Below are positions 7,353 to 14,790 of a stretch of 64,000 nt of DNA, piece by piece. Source of the stretch: Qaidamihabitans albus (GTDB lineage: Bacteria > Actinomycetota > Actinomycetes > Mycobacteriales > Pseudonocardiaceae). A model generated the notes under the pieces. The model did not search any database. It saw only the letters and a list, made by a program, of their open reading frames with translations, and had not been told where the DNA came from. Every line of letters begins with the position of its first letter. Within the stretch, counting starts at the first letter, position 1. The stretch spans positions 62,001 through 126,000 of the forward strand of contig NZ_JAEHOB010000001.1 in assembly GCF_016464705.1 (NCBI RefSeq), given 5' to 3'. The position numbers were made by a program, and so were the translations under genes.

Positions 7353-7757
7353 TCATGCGGGTTGCTCACCGGCCCGGGAGATCTCGGCCTGTGTCTCCGC
7401 CTCCCTGGTAGTGATGCTCTGCCTTGCCCGTTCCAGCGCCCGGATGTAGTCCTCGATGTAGGACTGCATCCGCTGGTTCGACTCGAGGAAGGCCAGGCCG
7501 GAAGGGTTGGCCGCATCGGCGAAGTCGCCGCTGGCGAACTCGCGGCCCGGTGGCCGGACATGGGCCATCCGCTCGGCGTCGCCCTGATCGCTCCTGAGGT
7601 CGTCGAGCAGGTCCTGCCAGCGCCGGATCACGTCGTCGAGCTGGTCCGCCTCGAAGACGAAGCCACTGCCTGCCGCCGGTGCCGGTGCACCCGCGGCAGC
7701 CGGGGCAGCCATCGAGACCAGCCGCCTCCCCATGGCGCCCGCCCCAGGATCGAGCAT
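7353..7757 (-). CDS. Small helical ESX-like (WXG100-related) protein
   Basis: 134 residues from the ATG at 7757, which has GGAGGG just upstream; a longer reading from 7829 has no ribosome site. After an Ala/Pro-rich leader the protein is two amphipathic helices: FEADQLDDVIRRWQDLLDDL (about 55-75) and NQRMQSYIEDYIRALERARQ (about 107-127). Size, helix-turn-helix shape and position before PPE-like and EspG genes indicate an ESX-secretion partner. A canonical WXG turn is not present, so the name is by context. Confidence 0.6.
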   Translation of the reverse strand: MLDPGAGAMGRRLVSMAAPAAAGAPAPAAGSGFVFEADQLDDVIRRWQDLLDDLRSDQGDAERMAHVRPPGREFASGDFADAANPSGLAFLESNQRMQSYIEDYIRALERARQSITTREAETQAEISRAGEQPA

Positions 7758-7894
7758 GCCCTCCGGTCCCCCTTCACGCTCGGTGAGAGTCCAAGTTTCG
7801 TCAGCACGCCGAGTGTTCGTCAAGCGCACGCGGCATCGTGCCCGAACAGTGCGACGCAGGCACAGACGGGAAGGTTCCGCCCAGAAACGACAAA

Positions 7895-7934
7895 CGGCGG
7901 GGTTCCCTCCCCGATCGAAGAGGGAACCCCGCCG
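7895..7934 (-). terminator. Terminator of the rpsF-ssb-rpsR-rplI operon
   Basis: A 14-bp perfect stem (CGGCGGGGTTCCCT with AGGGAACCCCGCCG), loop 12, is followed on the minus strand by TTTGTCG. It lies 22 bases beyond the rplI stop. Confidence 0.85.
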
Positions 7935-7956
7935 TCGGCCGGCGTGACCGGAGTGA

Positions 7957-8412
7957 CTACTTCGCGGTGACCTCGACGTTCACGTCCGCCTTGACCTCGG
8001 GGTGCAGCCGGGCGCTCACCCGGTGCGTGCCCACCGTCTTGATGTGCTCGCGGAGCTCGATGGTCCGCTTGTCGAGCAGCGGGCCACCGGCGCCCTTGAT
8101 CGCGTTCACGACGTCGGACGTGGTGACCGAACCGAACAGCTTCTTCGACCCCTTGGCGGCCTTCGCGGACAGCTCGACCGTGCCGAGTCCCTCCAGGGCC
8201 GACTTGATCTCCTTGGCGTGGTCGAGGTCGCGGATCTTGCGGGACTCCTGCGCCCTGCGAATGGTCCGGACGTTCTTCTCCGCGCCCTTGGTCGCCTCGA
8301 TCGCGTAGCCACGCGGCAGCAGGTAGTTGCGCGCGTAGCCGTCACGGACCTCGACGATGTCGCCGGGGCCGCCGAGGTTCGCCACGTCGGTCGTCAGGAT
8401 GATCTTCGCCAT
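7957..8412 (-). CDS. rplI: 50S ribosomal protein L9
   Basis: 151 residues. The N-terminal L9 signature is clear ([23 protein letters not shown], about 13-35), followed by the long connecting helix with [17 protein letters not shown] and the C-terminal domain ending [11 protein letters not shown]9 binds 23S rRNA near the L1 stalk and helps maintain frame and tRNA position. Last gene of the rpsF operon, 12 bp after rpsR, with a strong terminator behind it. Confidence 0.97.
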   Translation of the reverse strand: MAKIILTTDVANLGGPGDIVEVRDGYARNYLLPRGYAIEATKGAEKNVRTIRRAQESRKIRDLDHAKEIKSALEGLGTVELSAKAAKGSKKLFGSVTTSDVVNAIKGAGGPLLDKRTIELREHIKTVGTHRVSARLHPEVKADVNVEVTAK

Positions 8413-8424
8413 GATCAGACCTCC

Positions 8425-8673
8425 TTACCGAGCCGTCGACGTGTAGGGAAGCAGCGCCATCTCGCGGGAGTTCTTGACCGCGATGGCGATGTCGCGCTGG
8501 TGCTGGCTGCAGTTGCCGGTGACCCGGCGGGCACGGATCTTGCCGCGGTCGGAGATGTACTTACGAAGGAGGTTGGTGTCCTTGTAGTCGATGTTCTCCG
8601 GACGGCCCTTCTTCTCGGCCTTGCAGAACACGCAGACCTTCTTCTTGGGCTTACGAATGGGTGGCTTGGCCAC
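8425..8673 (-). CDS. rpsR: 30S ribosomal protein S18, zinc-binding form
   Basis: 82 residues. Residues C14, C17, C55 and H58 (CVFC ... GNCSQH) make a complete zinc site, so this is the zinc-containing paralogue; actinomycetes often carry a second zinc-free S18 expressed under zinc starvation. The core [24 protein letters not shown] is the classic S18 signature. S18 forms a heterodimer with S6 in the 30S platform, and the two are encoded in one operon here. Confidence 0.97.
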   Translation of the reverse strand: MAKPPIRKPKKKVCVFCKAEKKGRPENIDYKDTNLLRKYISDRGKIRARRVTGNCSQHQRDIAIAVKNSREMALLPYTSTAR

Positions 8674-8723
8674 GATCTACTCCTGGGGATTTCTGTGGTT
8701 GCTGTGCGGTTGCCGAGCGGCGG

Positions 8724-9224
8724 TCAGAAGGGCGGCTCTTCGGAGAAGCCGCCACCGCCGGTGCCGCTCGCGGCCGGGGCGGAGCCCCACGGGTCGTCGG
8801 CGGGCGCTCCCCCGCCCGCACCTCCGCCGAAGCCGCCGCCACCACCGCCGCCGCTGCCGCGGCTGACCTTGTTGACCTTGGCGGTGGCGTAGCGCAGCGA
8901 GGGGCCGATCTCATCGACCTCGAGCTCGACGACCGTGCGCTTCTCGCCCTCTTTCGTCTCGAACGAGCGCTGCCGGAGCCGGCCCTGTACGACGACCCTG
9001 GCCCCCCTGGTGAGCGACTCCGCGACGTTCTCGGCCGCCTGCCGCCAGATGTTGCAGCGCAGGAACAGCGCCTCGCCGTCCTTCCACTCGCCGGTCTGCC
9101 GGTCGAAGGTGCGCGGGGTGGACGCGACCGTGAAGTTCGCGACCGCCGCGCCGGACGGGGTGAACCGCAGTTCCGGGTCGGCCGTCAGGTTGCCGACGAC
9201 CGTGATGACCGTCTCTCCAGCCAT
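8724..9224 (-). CDS. ssb: Single-stranded DNA-binding protein
   Basis: 166 residues. The OB fold covers about 1-115 ([24 protein letters not shown], then [21 protein letters not shown] and [13 protein letters not shown]). A flexible Gly-rich linker (about 120-150) leads to the acidic tip GFSEEPPF, the protein-interaction peptide; here the acidic pair is Glu-Glu rather than Asp-Asp. It coats single-stranded DNA and recruits replication and repair proteins. Operon position between rpsF and rpsR is conserved in bacteria. Confidence 0.97.
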   Translation of the reverse strand: MAGETVITVVGNLTADPELRFTPSGAAVANFTVASTPRTFDRQTGEWKDGEALFLRCNIWRQAAENVAESLTRGARVVVQGRLRQRSFETKEGEKRTVVELEVDEIGPSLRYATAKVNKVSRGSGGGGGGGFGGGAGGGAPADDPWGSAPAASGTGGGGFSEEPPF

Positions 9225-9237
9225 GTCTGCCTACCTC

Positions 9238-9558
9238 TCAGACCTTGGCGGCGGTCTTGGCGCCGCGGGGCAGCTCGCGCCGCACGACCTTGGTGCGCAG
9301 CACGGTCTCCTGCAGCGAGAGCTGCCGGTCGAGCTCCTTGACGGCGTCCGGGTCGGAGTTCAGGTCGAGCACCGCGTAGATGCCCTCCGCGTGCTTGCGG
9401 ATCTCGTAGGCCAGCCTGCGGCGGCCCCAGACGTCGACCTTCTCCACGCTTCCGCCGGACGTGTGGATGACCTTGAGGAAGTTCTCCAGCGTCGGGGCGA
9501 CCGTGCGCTCGTCCAATGTGGGATCGAGGATGACCATTACCTCGTAATGACGTGACAC
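9238..9558 (-). CDS. rpsF: 30S ribosomal protein S6
   Basis: 106 residues from the GTG at 9558, giving (M)[26 protein letters not shown] (plus strand 9567-9573) lies 8 nt upstream of this GTG; in-frame GTG codons 3 and 6 bases earlier are too close to it. Conserved features are [21 protein letters not shown] and [19 protein letters not shown]6 pairs with S18 in the 30S platform. First gene of the operon, preceded by an RNA hairpin that can hide its ribosome-binding site. Confidence 0.95.
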   Translation of the reverse strand: MSRHYEVMVILDPTLDERTVAPTLENFLKVIHTSGGSVEKVDVWGRRRLAYEIRKHAEGIYAVLDLNSDPDAVKELDRQLSLQETVLRTKVVRRELPRGAKTAAKV

Positions 9559-9627
9559 AACCACTCACCTCCTGTGGGCTCAGCGGTCACGGGCTCTCCG
9601 TGACAGGAGGGTTGCCCTGCGATTCTA
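9559..9627 (-). promoter_or_regulatory. rpsF leader: promoter and S6:S18-type autoregulatory hairpin
   Basis: The minus strand has a TAGAAT -10 (plus strand 9622-9627), giving a leader of about 57 nt. In the RNA, CCUCCUG (plus 9604-9610) pairs with CAGGAGG (9568-9574), which is the Shine-Dalgarno itself. An inner stem, UCACGG/CCGUGA (9598-9603 with 9587-9592), is followed by CCG in the 3' bulge. This matches the known S6:S18-binding leader of rpsF operons, through which the heterodimer represses its own translation. Confidence 0.65.
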
Positions 9628-9671
9628 CGGGCGAGCCGGGGAGCCTCTCGGTGCGGGGTGGCCGGCCAACG

Positions 9672-9717
9672 CTCGTGAGTGCGCACACGAGTTAGAACTC
9701 GGGTACGCACTCACGAG
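9672..9717. repeat. 46-bp palindromic intergenic repeat, copy 2
   Basis: CTCGTGAGTGCGCA and TGCG-type arms close at TACGCACTCACGAG, with an inner GAGTT/AACTC pair. It lies 3 bases beyond the stop of the first surface-protein paralogue (minus strand) and behind the rpsF promoter, so here it follows a gene end without convergence. Confidence 0.85.
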
Positions 9718-9720
9718 GCA

Positions 9721-10638
9721 CTAGGACACGCGGCGAAGGACCCAGGTCCGCACGAGTGCCGCGGTGACCCCGGCCAGCGCGACGACGGCGAGCAGCATCG
9801 GCAGCTGCACGTTGCCGGGTGCCTCACCGGCGGCCAGTGCGTCGGCGTTCCCGGCGTTGCGCACATCCGGCGACTCGCCCGCGGCCGGTCCCTCGGCGCC
9901 GAGGATGCCGAACTCGGGGGTCTGCCCCGGGGTGCCGCTCGGCGGCGGGTAGCGCAGGTCGGGCGGCACGGCGATGCCCGCGTTCGGCGGGGTCACCGAC
10001 GGGATGCCGCTGTAGTCCCTCGGCGCCGCGTAGCCCGTACCGCTGCCCGTCGCGGGGATGCCGCCGCCCGGTTGCGCGGTGCCGGGGGTGCCGGGTGAGC
10101 TCGGGGCGGCGCCGGACGAGTCGGCGCGGCCGGCAGGCTGCTGGGTGGCCGGGGTGGTCGGCGCGACGTAGTTCGCGGCCCGGACGCTGAAGCCGCAGCT
10201 GCCGGCGATCTTGCGCTTGATGTTCGCCAGTGTCTTCTCGCGGTCCACCCCGAGGCCCCACGAACCCATCTCGCGCAGCTTGTCGGCCGCGACCGTGCCG
10301 ATCGCCTCGCCCTTGACGGTGCCGGTGGCGGCGTCCGGCACCGTGCCGACCGGCAGCAGCCCCGCCTTCTCGATGTCGTTGGCGGCCCACTTGCCGATGG
10401 CGAGGGTGCCCGCCTCGTTGGCGCCCCGCCGGACGAGTTCCTTCAGGGACGAGCCGTGGACGGCCACCGTGTCGCCGATCTGGCCGGTGACCGGCGACGA
10501 GCAGCTGTCGGCCTGCAGGGTGGTCGCGCCGGCCGTGCCGCCGGTGACGAGGGAGAGCCCGGTGACCGCGGCCGCGATTGCCGTTGTCGTCAGCACCTTG
10601 CGGGTGGTCCGGGCGAGGGCGGTGGGCATGATCCGCAC
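9721..10638 (-). CDS. C-terminally anchored surface protein, paralogue 1 of 3
   Basis: 305 residues from the GTG at 10638, which has GGAGGA 8 nt upstream; an ATG lies 9 bases later. A signal peptide (TTTAIAAAVTGLSLVTGGTAGA) precedes a Cys-containing start of the mature chain (DSCSSPVTGQIGDTVAVHG). A compact domain with a second Cys (KIAGSCGFSV) follows, then a Pro/Gly-rich stalk carrying RDYSGIP and PEFGILG. The chain ends in a membrane helix (LPMLLAVVALAGVTAALVR) and a short TWVLRRVS tail. No LPXTG motif. It is predicted to be tethered outside the membrane by its C-terminus. Function unknown; two paralogues follow directly upstream in the sequence. Confidence 0.7.
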   Translation of the reverse strand: MRIMPTALARTTRKVLTTTAIAAAVTGLSLVTGGTAGATTLQADSCSSPVTGQIGDTVAVHGSSLKELVRRGANEAGTLAIGKWAANDIEKAGLLPVGTVPDAATGTVKGEAIGTVAADKLREMGSWGLGVDREKTLANIKRKIAGSCGFSVRAANYVAPTTPATQQPAGRADSSGAAPSSPGTPGTAQPGGGIPATGSGTGYAAPRDYSGIPSVTPPNAGIAVPPDLRYPPPSGTPGQTPEFGILGAEGPAAGESPDVRNAGNADALAAGEAPGNVQLPMLLAVVALAGVTAALVRTWVLRRVS

Positions 10639-10725
10639 GGAAGCTGTCCTCCGGGATTGGCAGGGTGTCAACGAGACCTCGACGATGAGAACGAGCGGGG
10701 CACGCAGAGGATACGCCGCGGCGAC

Positions 10726-11625
10726 CTACGCGGTTGCCTTCGCCTGCCGGAGTACCCAGGTCCGCACCAGCGCGGCCGTCACGCCGGACAGGGCGAGGAC
10801 CGCGAGCAGCATCGGCAGGGTGGCCCCGGCGGCGTTGCCGCCGGAACCCGCGGGCAGGGCCTCGGCCCGGCCCGCGTTCTGCACGCCGCTCCGCTCGTCC
10901 GTGCCGTTCTCGCCGCTCTCGCCGAGGATGCCGAACTCCGGCGAGTAGCCGGGGATCTGCCCGCCGTAGCGCACGCCGGGTGACGGTGCGAACAGGCCGG
11001 CCGAGGCCATCGGGATGCCGCTGTAGTCGCGCATGGGGGCGAAGCCGGTGCCGAAGCTCGTCGGCAGGTAGGCGAAGCCGGGCAGCGCCGAGCCGCCGAG
11101 TACCGGGCTGTTCGGCGCGGGCATCCCGGCCCCGCGACCGCCGTCCGATCCGCGGCCGCTCGGTTCGGCGGCGGGTCCGGGCCCGGTGCCGGGCCCTGGC
11201 CTCGGCGCGGGCTCGCCGCCGGTTCCCGGGGACTGCGGTGCGGGCTCGTTCCCGCCGACCGCGCCGGCGACCTTGTTCGTGGTGTCGGTGACGCTCTTCG
11301 TCGTGCCCTCGACCACGTCGTTGACCGCGCCGGCCGCGGGCTTGCCGACGACGGGCACGGGCTCGACCACGGTGTCGACGACGTTCACGGTGATCTTGCA
11401 GACGCCGCTCAGCAGTCCGCCGACCAGCGACGTCAGCCCGTCGGTGACGGTGCGGAGGCCGAACGGGGTCTCGATCCGGTCGCCGGGCTTCGCGGTGACG
11501 GTGTCGCCGCACCTCGCCTGGATGGTCTCGGCGGAGGCGGTGCCGGGCGTGGCGAGGATCGCCGATCCGGCCAGCAGGAAGGCGGCCGCCCCGGTGGCGG
11601 CGGCCCTGCGTCCACGCCCCTGCAT
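10726..11625 (-). CDS. C-terminally anchored surface protein, paralogue 2 of 3
   Basis: 299 residues from ATG 11625 (GGGAGG 7 nt upstream). The signal peptide ends GTASA. The mature start ETIQARCGDTVTAKPGDRI mirrors the C-x-GD-x-V element of paralogue 1, with the second Cys in LLSGVCKITVNVV. Beyond about residue 110 comes a Pro/Gly/Glu-rich stalk with RDYSGIP and SPEFGILGESGENG. The C-terminal helix LPMLLAVLALSGVTAALVR and tail TWVLRQAKATA nearly repeat those of paralogue 1. Tandem duplication is the simplest origin. Function is unknown. Confidence 0.7.
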   Translation of the reverse strand: MQGRGRRAAATGAAAFLLAGSAILATPGTASAETIQARCGDTVTAKPGDRIETPFGLRTVTDGLTSLVGGLLSGVCKITVNVVDTVVEPVPVVGKPAAGAVNDVVEGTTKSVTDTTNKVAGAVGGNEPAPQSPGTGGEPAPRPGPGTGPGPAAEPSGRGSDGGRGAGMPAPNSPVLGGSALPGFAYLPTSFGTGFAPMRDYSGIPMASAGLFAPSPGVRYGGQIPGYSPEFGILGESGENGTDERSGVQNAGRAEALPAGSGGNAAGATLPMLLAVLALSGVTAALVRTWVLRQAKATA

Positions 11626-11713
11626 CGCTCGCCCTCCCGCACGTTCGCTCCGGAGTCTCCACAGAGATAACGACGCTAGAGGCGATCCGTGACGCCGGCC
11701 AGTCGAACGGACC

Positions 11714-12535
11714 TCAGGCGGCGGGCTGGCGGCGCCGCCACGTCCGCACCAGCGCGGCGAGGACGAGCGCAAGGGCGACGACGGCCAGCAGCACCGGCAG
11801 CCGCTCCGGCGTGTTGCCCGCCGGCATGGCCTCGACGGTGCCGGACTCGCCGCTGGCATCCGCGTCCTGGCCCGCGTCCGGCTGGCCGAGGTCGGGTGCC
11901 CGCGCGGGCGGCTCCGGCAACTCGGCCATCGCGCCGGGCGGCACGGTGAGCGGGTCGAGCGCGGTGAGCCCCCCGGCCTGGGCGAGTGTGCCGACCGGGC
12001 CGCCACTGCCGCCGGCCGGCGTGCCGCCCTCCGGAGCGCCGTTGCCCGCGGGTGGCTGCTCGGGCTCGCCCGGCGCGGGGGTGTCCGGGCCGGGCTCCCC
12101 CGGTTCTCCGGGGGCGGGGTCGTCAGGGGCGCCGGGTTCCGGTTCGGTCGGCTCCTCGCCGCCCGCCAGCAGGGCCTGCAGGGGCCGGGCGGCACCGTTG
12201 ACCACGTTCTGCCCCGTGTCGCACAGTCGCTCGGCGGGCTCGGCTACCGGATCGACGCGGCTGACGCCGAGGCCGTCCACCGTGTCCTTAACCGGCAGCG
12301 CGACCAGCGAGTCCGACTGCGAGCCGAGGCCGACGTCCAGCGTCCCCGGTGCGTTCACGAGCGCGCCCGCATCCACTTCGAGCGGCTGCCCGGACTTCTC
12401 CGCCAGCGTCGCGCCACAGCTACCGTCCACCACGGGTTCGGCCGCGTGCGCGGGAAAGGCGAGTGTCAAGGACGCCATCAGCACGGCTCCGGCGACGCCG
12501 GCACGCGCGAAGTTCCGTCGAAACCCGGTCCCCAT
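11714..12535 (-). CDS. C-terminally anchored surface protein, paralogue 3 of 3
   Basis: 273 residues from ATG 12535. Signal peptide AGVAGAVLMASLTLAFPAHA, then EPVVDGSCGATLAEKSGQPLEV, the same Cys-led element, with the second Cys in AERLCDTGQNVVNG. A long Pro/Glu/Gly stalk (about 120-235) lacks the RDYSGIP and PEFGILG motifs. The anchor LPVLLAVVALALVLAALVRTW followed by RRRQPAA is shared with the other two. It is the most diverged member and the furthest upstream on the minus strand. It is divergent from the endonuclease IV-like gene. Confidence 0.65.
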   Translation of the reverse strand: MGTGFRRNFARAGVAGAVLMASLTLAFPAHAAEPVVDGSCGATLAEKSGQPLEVDAGALVNAPGTLDVGLGSQSDSLVALPVKDTVDGLGVSRVDPVAEPAERLCDTGQNVVNGAARPLQALLAGGEEPTEPEPGAPDDPAPGEPGEPGPDTPAPGEPEQPPAGNGAPEGGTPAGGSGGPVGTLAQAGGLTALDPLTVPPGAMAELPEPPARAPDLGQPDAGQDADASGESGTVEAMPAGNTPERLPVLLAVVALALVLAALVRTWRRRQPAA

Positions 12536-12620
12536 GTGAGTTCCCACCCTCTTGCCCTGTGTGACCACGGTTAAAACGCGGACGCGGTCACCGTACTCGA
12601 TGCGACCCGTCGCGAATCGT

Positions 12621-12626
12621 TACCCT
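12621..12626 (+). promoter_or_regulatory. -10 hexamer TACCCT, predicted leaderless start at 12633
   Basis: Six bases separate TACCCT from the ATG of the endonuclease IV-like gene, and no Shine-Dalgarno sequence is present. Confidence 0.5.
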
Positions 12627-12632
12627 CATCGA

Positions 12633-13403
12633 ATGCAGATCGGCGCGCACGTCCGCGATGACGACCCGTTGAGCGCGGCCCGCGAGCGCGGCGCCGATGC
12701 GGTGCAGTTCTTTCTCTCGGATCCGCAGGGCTGGAAGAAGCCGGAGCGGCATCCGCAGGCGGACGACTTCGGCCCGGCCGGAATCACCGTCTTCATCCAC
12801 TCGCCCTATGTCGTCAACGTCGCCTCGCTGAACAACCGCATCCGCATCCCTTCCCGCAAGATCGTCCTGCAGCACGCCGAGGGCGCGGCGGAGGTCGGTG
12901 CGAAGGGGCTGATCGTGCACGGCGGTCACGTGCGCCGGGGCGAGGACCCGGCCGCGGGGCTCGCGAACTGGCGCAAGATGTTCGAGCGGCAGGCCGAGCA
13001 GGGCGGTTTCGGGGTGCCGCTGCTCGTGGAGAACACCGCGGGCGGCGACGGTGCGATGACCAGGGAGCTGGACATGCTGGCCCGGCTGTGGGACGAGATC
13101 GGCGAGTTCGATCCCGGTTTCTGCCTGGACACTTGCCACGCGTTCGCGGCGGGCTGGGACCTCGACGGCGTCGTGGACAAGGTCCGCGCGGTGACCGGCC
13201 GGATCGATCTGGTCCATCTCAACAACTCCCGCGACGAGTTCGGCTCGGGCCGCGACCGGCACGCCAACGTCGTCGGCGGACAGGGCACGATCGAGCCCGC
13301 CCTGCTCGCCGAGGTCGCCCGCGCGGCGGGTGCACCGGTCGTCGTCGAGACCCCGGCCGAGGGGCAGGCCGCGGACATCGAGTACCTGCGCGGCGTCCTG
13401 TAG
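12633..13403 (+). CDS. Endonuclease IV-like AP endonuclease (TIM barrel)
   Basis: 256 residues, beginning MQIGAHVRDDDP. The metal-binding set of the AP endonuclease 2 fold is complete: IHSPYVVN, IVHGGHV, VENTAGG (Glu), CLDTCHAFAAGWD (Asp, His), VHLNNSRDEFGSGRDRHANVV and a terminal VETP. Such enzymes cut DNA at abasic sites during base excision repair. It is slightly shorter than the 280-residue E. coli Nfo. The GT87 glycosyltransferase gene begins 5 bases after its stop, so the two are probably co-transcribed although unrelated in role. Confidence 0.85.
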   Translation: MQIGAHVRDDDPLSAARERGADAVQFFLSDPQGWKKPERHPQADDFGPAGITVFIHSPYVVNVASLNNRIRIPSRKIVLQHAEGAAEVGAKGLIVHGGHVRRGEDPAAGLANWRKMFERQAEQGGFGVPLLVENTAGGDGAMTRELDMLARLWDEIGEFDPGFCLDTCHAFAAGWDLDGVVDKVRAVTGRIDLVHLNNSRDEFGSGRDRHANVVGGQGTIEPALLAEVARAAGAPVVVETPAEGQAADIEYLRGVL

Positions 13404-13407
13404 CGGG

Positions 13408-14790
13408 ATGGTGAACCGCGCCGGCCTCGCCGCGCTGGTGCTGCTGTGCGGCATCACGCTCGCGCTGGGTTTCGCCAACAAGGACCGCTGCACCGGCCCC
13501 GAGTTCGACGACTCCGGGCGGAGCACGCCTGGCTACTCCGAACGCAACTTCGCCGACGTCTGCTATTCCGACATCCAGTTCCTCTGGCTCGGCCGGGGCG
13601 TCGACGAGCATACGTTCCCGTACGTGCACGGCGCGCTGGAGGGCGAGCAGCTCGTCGGCGGCGCGCTCGAGTACCCGGTGCTGACCGGAATGCTGATCTG
13701 GGCGGGCGCGTACTTCGCCGAAACCGACGCCGACTTCCTGCTGTACTCGGCATTGCTGCTGGCGCCCTTCGGCCTGCTGACGGCGTGGCTGCTCGGCGCG
13801 CTCGCAGGCAGACGTGCGCTGTTGTGGGCGCTCGGCCCGCCGCTGGTGCTCTACGCCTTCCACAACTGGGACCTGCCCGTCGTGGCGTGCTCGGCGGGCG
13901 CCTTCTATCTCGTCCACCTGGGCCGGGGATTGCTGCGGGCGAGGGCGGGGTGGGCGGCGGTGCTGCTCGGTCTCGGCTTCGCGTTCAAGGTCTACCCGGC
14001 GATGTTCGTACTGCCGCTGGCGCTGTACGTGCTGACCGGCGGGCGTTCCGGTGAACACGGCCCCGATCCGCGCGGCGCGCTCCGGGTCGCCGGGATCGCC
14101 GCCGGTACCGCGGTGGCGGCGAACCTGCCGTTCGCCCTCGCCGGGTTCGAGGGCTGGTGGGCGTCGTTCGAGTTCCAGGGACAGCGCAACGCCGACGCGA
14201 CGACCAACTCCGTCTGGTACTGGGGTGTCCGGCCGCTGTTCGAGGGTGACGACGCCGCATACGAGTCGTTCGTCGGCGTGGCGTCGCCGCTGCTGGTGCT
14301 CACCGCGTTCACACTTGCCTGCTGGCTGGGCTGGCGGCGCTACCGCGTCGAGGGCACCTACCCGCTGGTGCCGGTGTCCGCGGCGATGCTCTGCGGCTTC
14401 CTGCTGCTGCACAAGGTGCACTCGCCGCAGTACGCGCTGTGGCTCCTGCCCTTCTTCGTGCTGCTGCACCTGCGCTGGGGCTGGGTGCTCGCCTACCTCG
14501 TCGCCGACCTCGCCATCGGCATCGGCATCTTCCGCTGGTACGGCTCGCTCGACGACGGCGGCACGATCTACAGCGGCTTCGCCGCGCAGGCCGTGATGAT
14601 CGGTGTGTGGGGCAGGGCGGCCCTGCTCGCCGGCCTGTTCGTGGCGAGCCTTTCGGCTCGGCCGGCGATCCGCTACGAGCGCGACACCGCCGGACGCCTG
14701 AGCACGACCGAATCGGGCGCACCGGCCAGCACGCCGCCCGCCGGGTCGTCGTCGCCCGCGCTGCGCACGAGGTCGGTGGAGGGCCGGTAG
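13408..14790 (+). CDS. GT87-family polytopic glycosyltransferase (DUF2029)
   Basis: 460 residues with about ten hydrophobic helices. After the first helix comes the periplasmic motif CYSDIQFLWLGRG ... FPYVHG ... LEYPVLTGMLIW, typical of GT87 polyprenyl-phosphate-mannose-dependent transferases, and later FAFKVYPAMFVLPLALYVL and LLHKVHSPQYALWLLPFF. It likely adds mannose or another sugar to lipoglycans on the outer face of the membrane. The start ATG 13408 lies 4 bases after the endonuclease stop. Its last 118 bases overlap the convergent second GT87 gene. The two proteins share motifs and are distant homologues. Confidence 0.75.
   Translation: MVNRAGLAALVLLCGITLALGFANKDRCTGPEFDDSGRSTPGYSERNFADVCYSDIQFLWLGRGVDEHTFPYVHGALEGEQLVGGALEYPVLTGMLIWAGAYFAETDADFLLYSALLLAPFGLLTAWLLGALAGRRALLWALGPPLVLYAFHNWDLPVVACSAGAFYLVHLGRGLLRARAGWAAVLLGLGFAFKVYPAMFVLPLALYVLTGGRSGEHGPDPRGALRVAGIAAGTAVAANLPFALAGFEGWWASFEFQGQRNADATTNSVWYWGVRPLFEGDDAAYESFVGVASPLLVLTAFTLACWLGWRRYRVEGTYPLVPVSAAMLCGFLLLHKVHSPQYALWLLPFFVLLHLRWGWVLAYLVADLAIGIGIFRWYGSLDDGGTIYSGFAAQAVMIGVWGRAALLAGLFVASLSARPAIRYERDTAGRLSTTESGAPASTPPAGSSSPALRTRSVEGR

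Noticed and set aside
12588-13526. 312-codon minus-strand frame opposite the endonuclease IV-like gene
   Set aside because: The plus-strand protein has all catalytic residues of its family; the antisense frame has no recognisable features and spans the end of the next gene.
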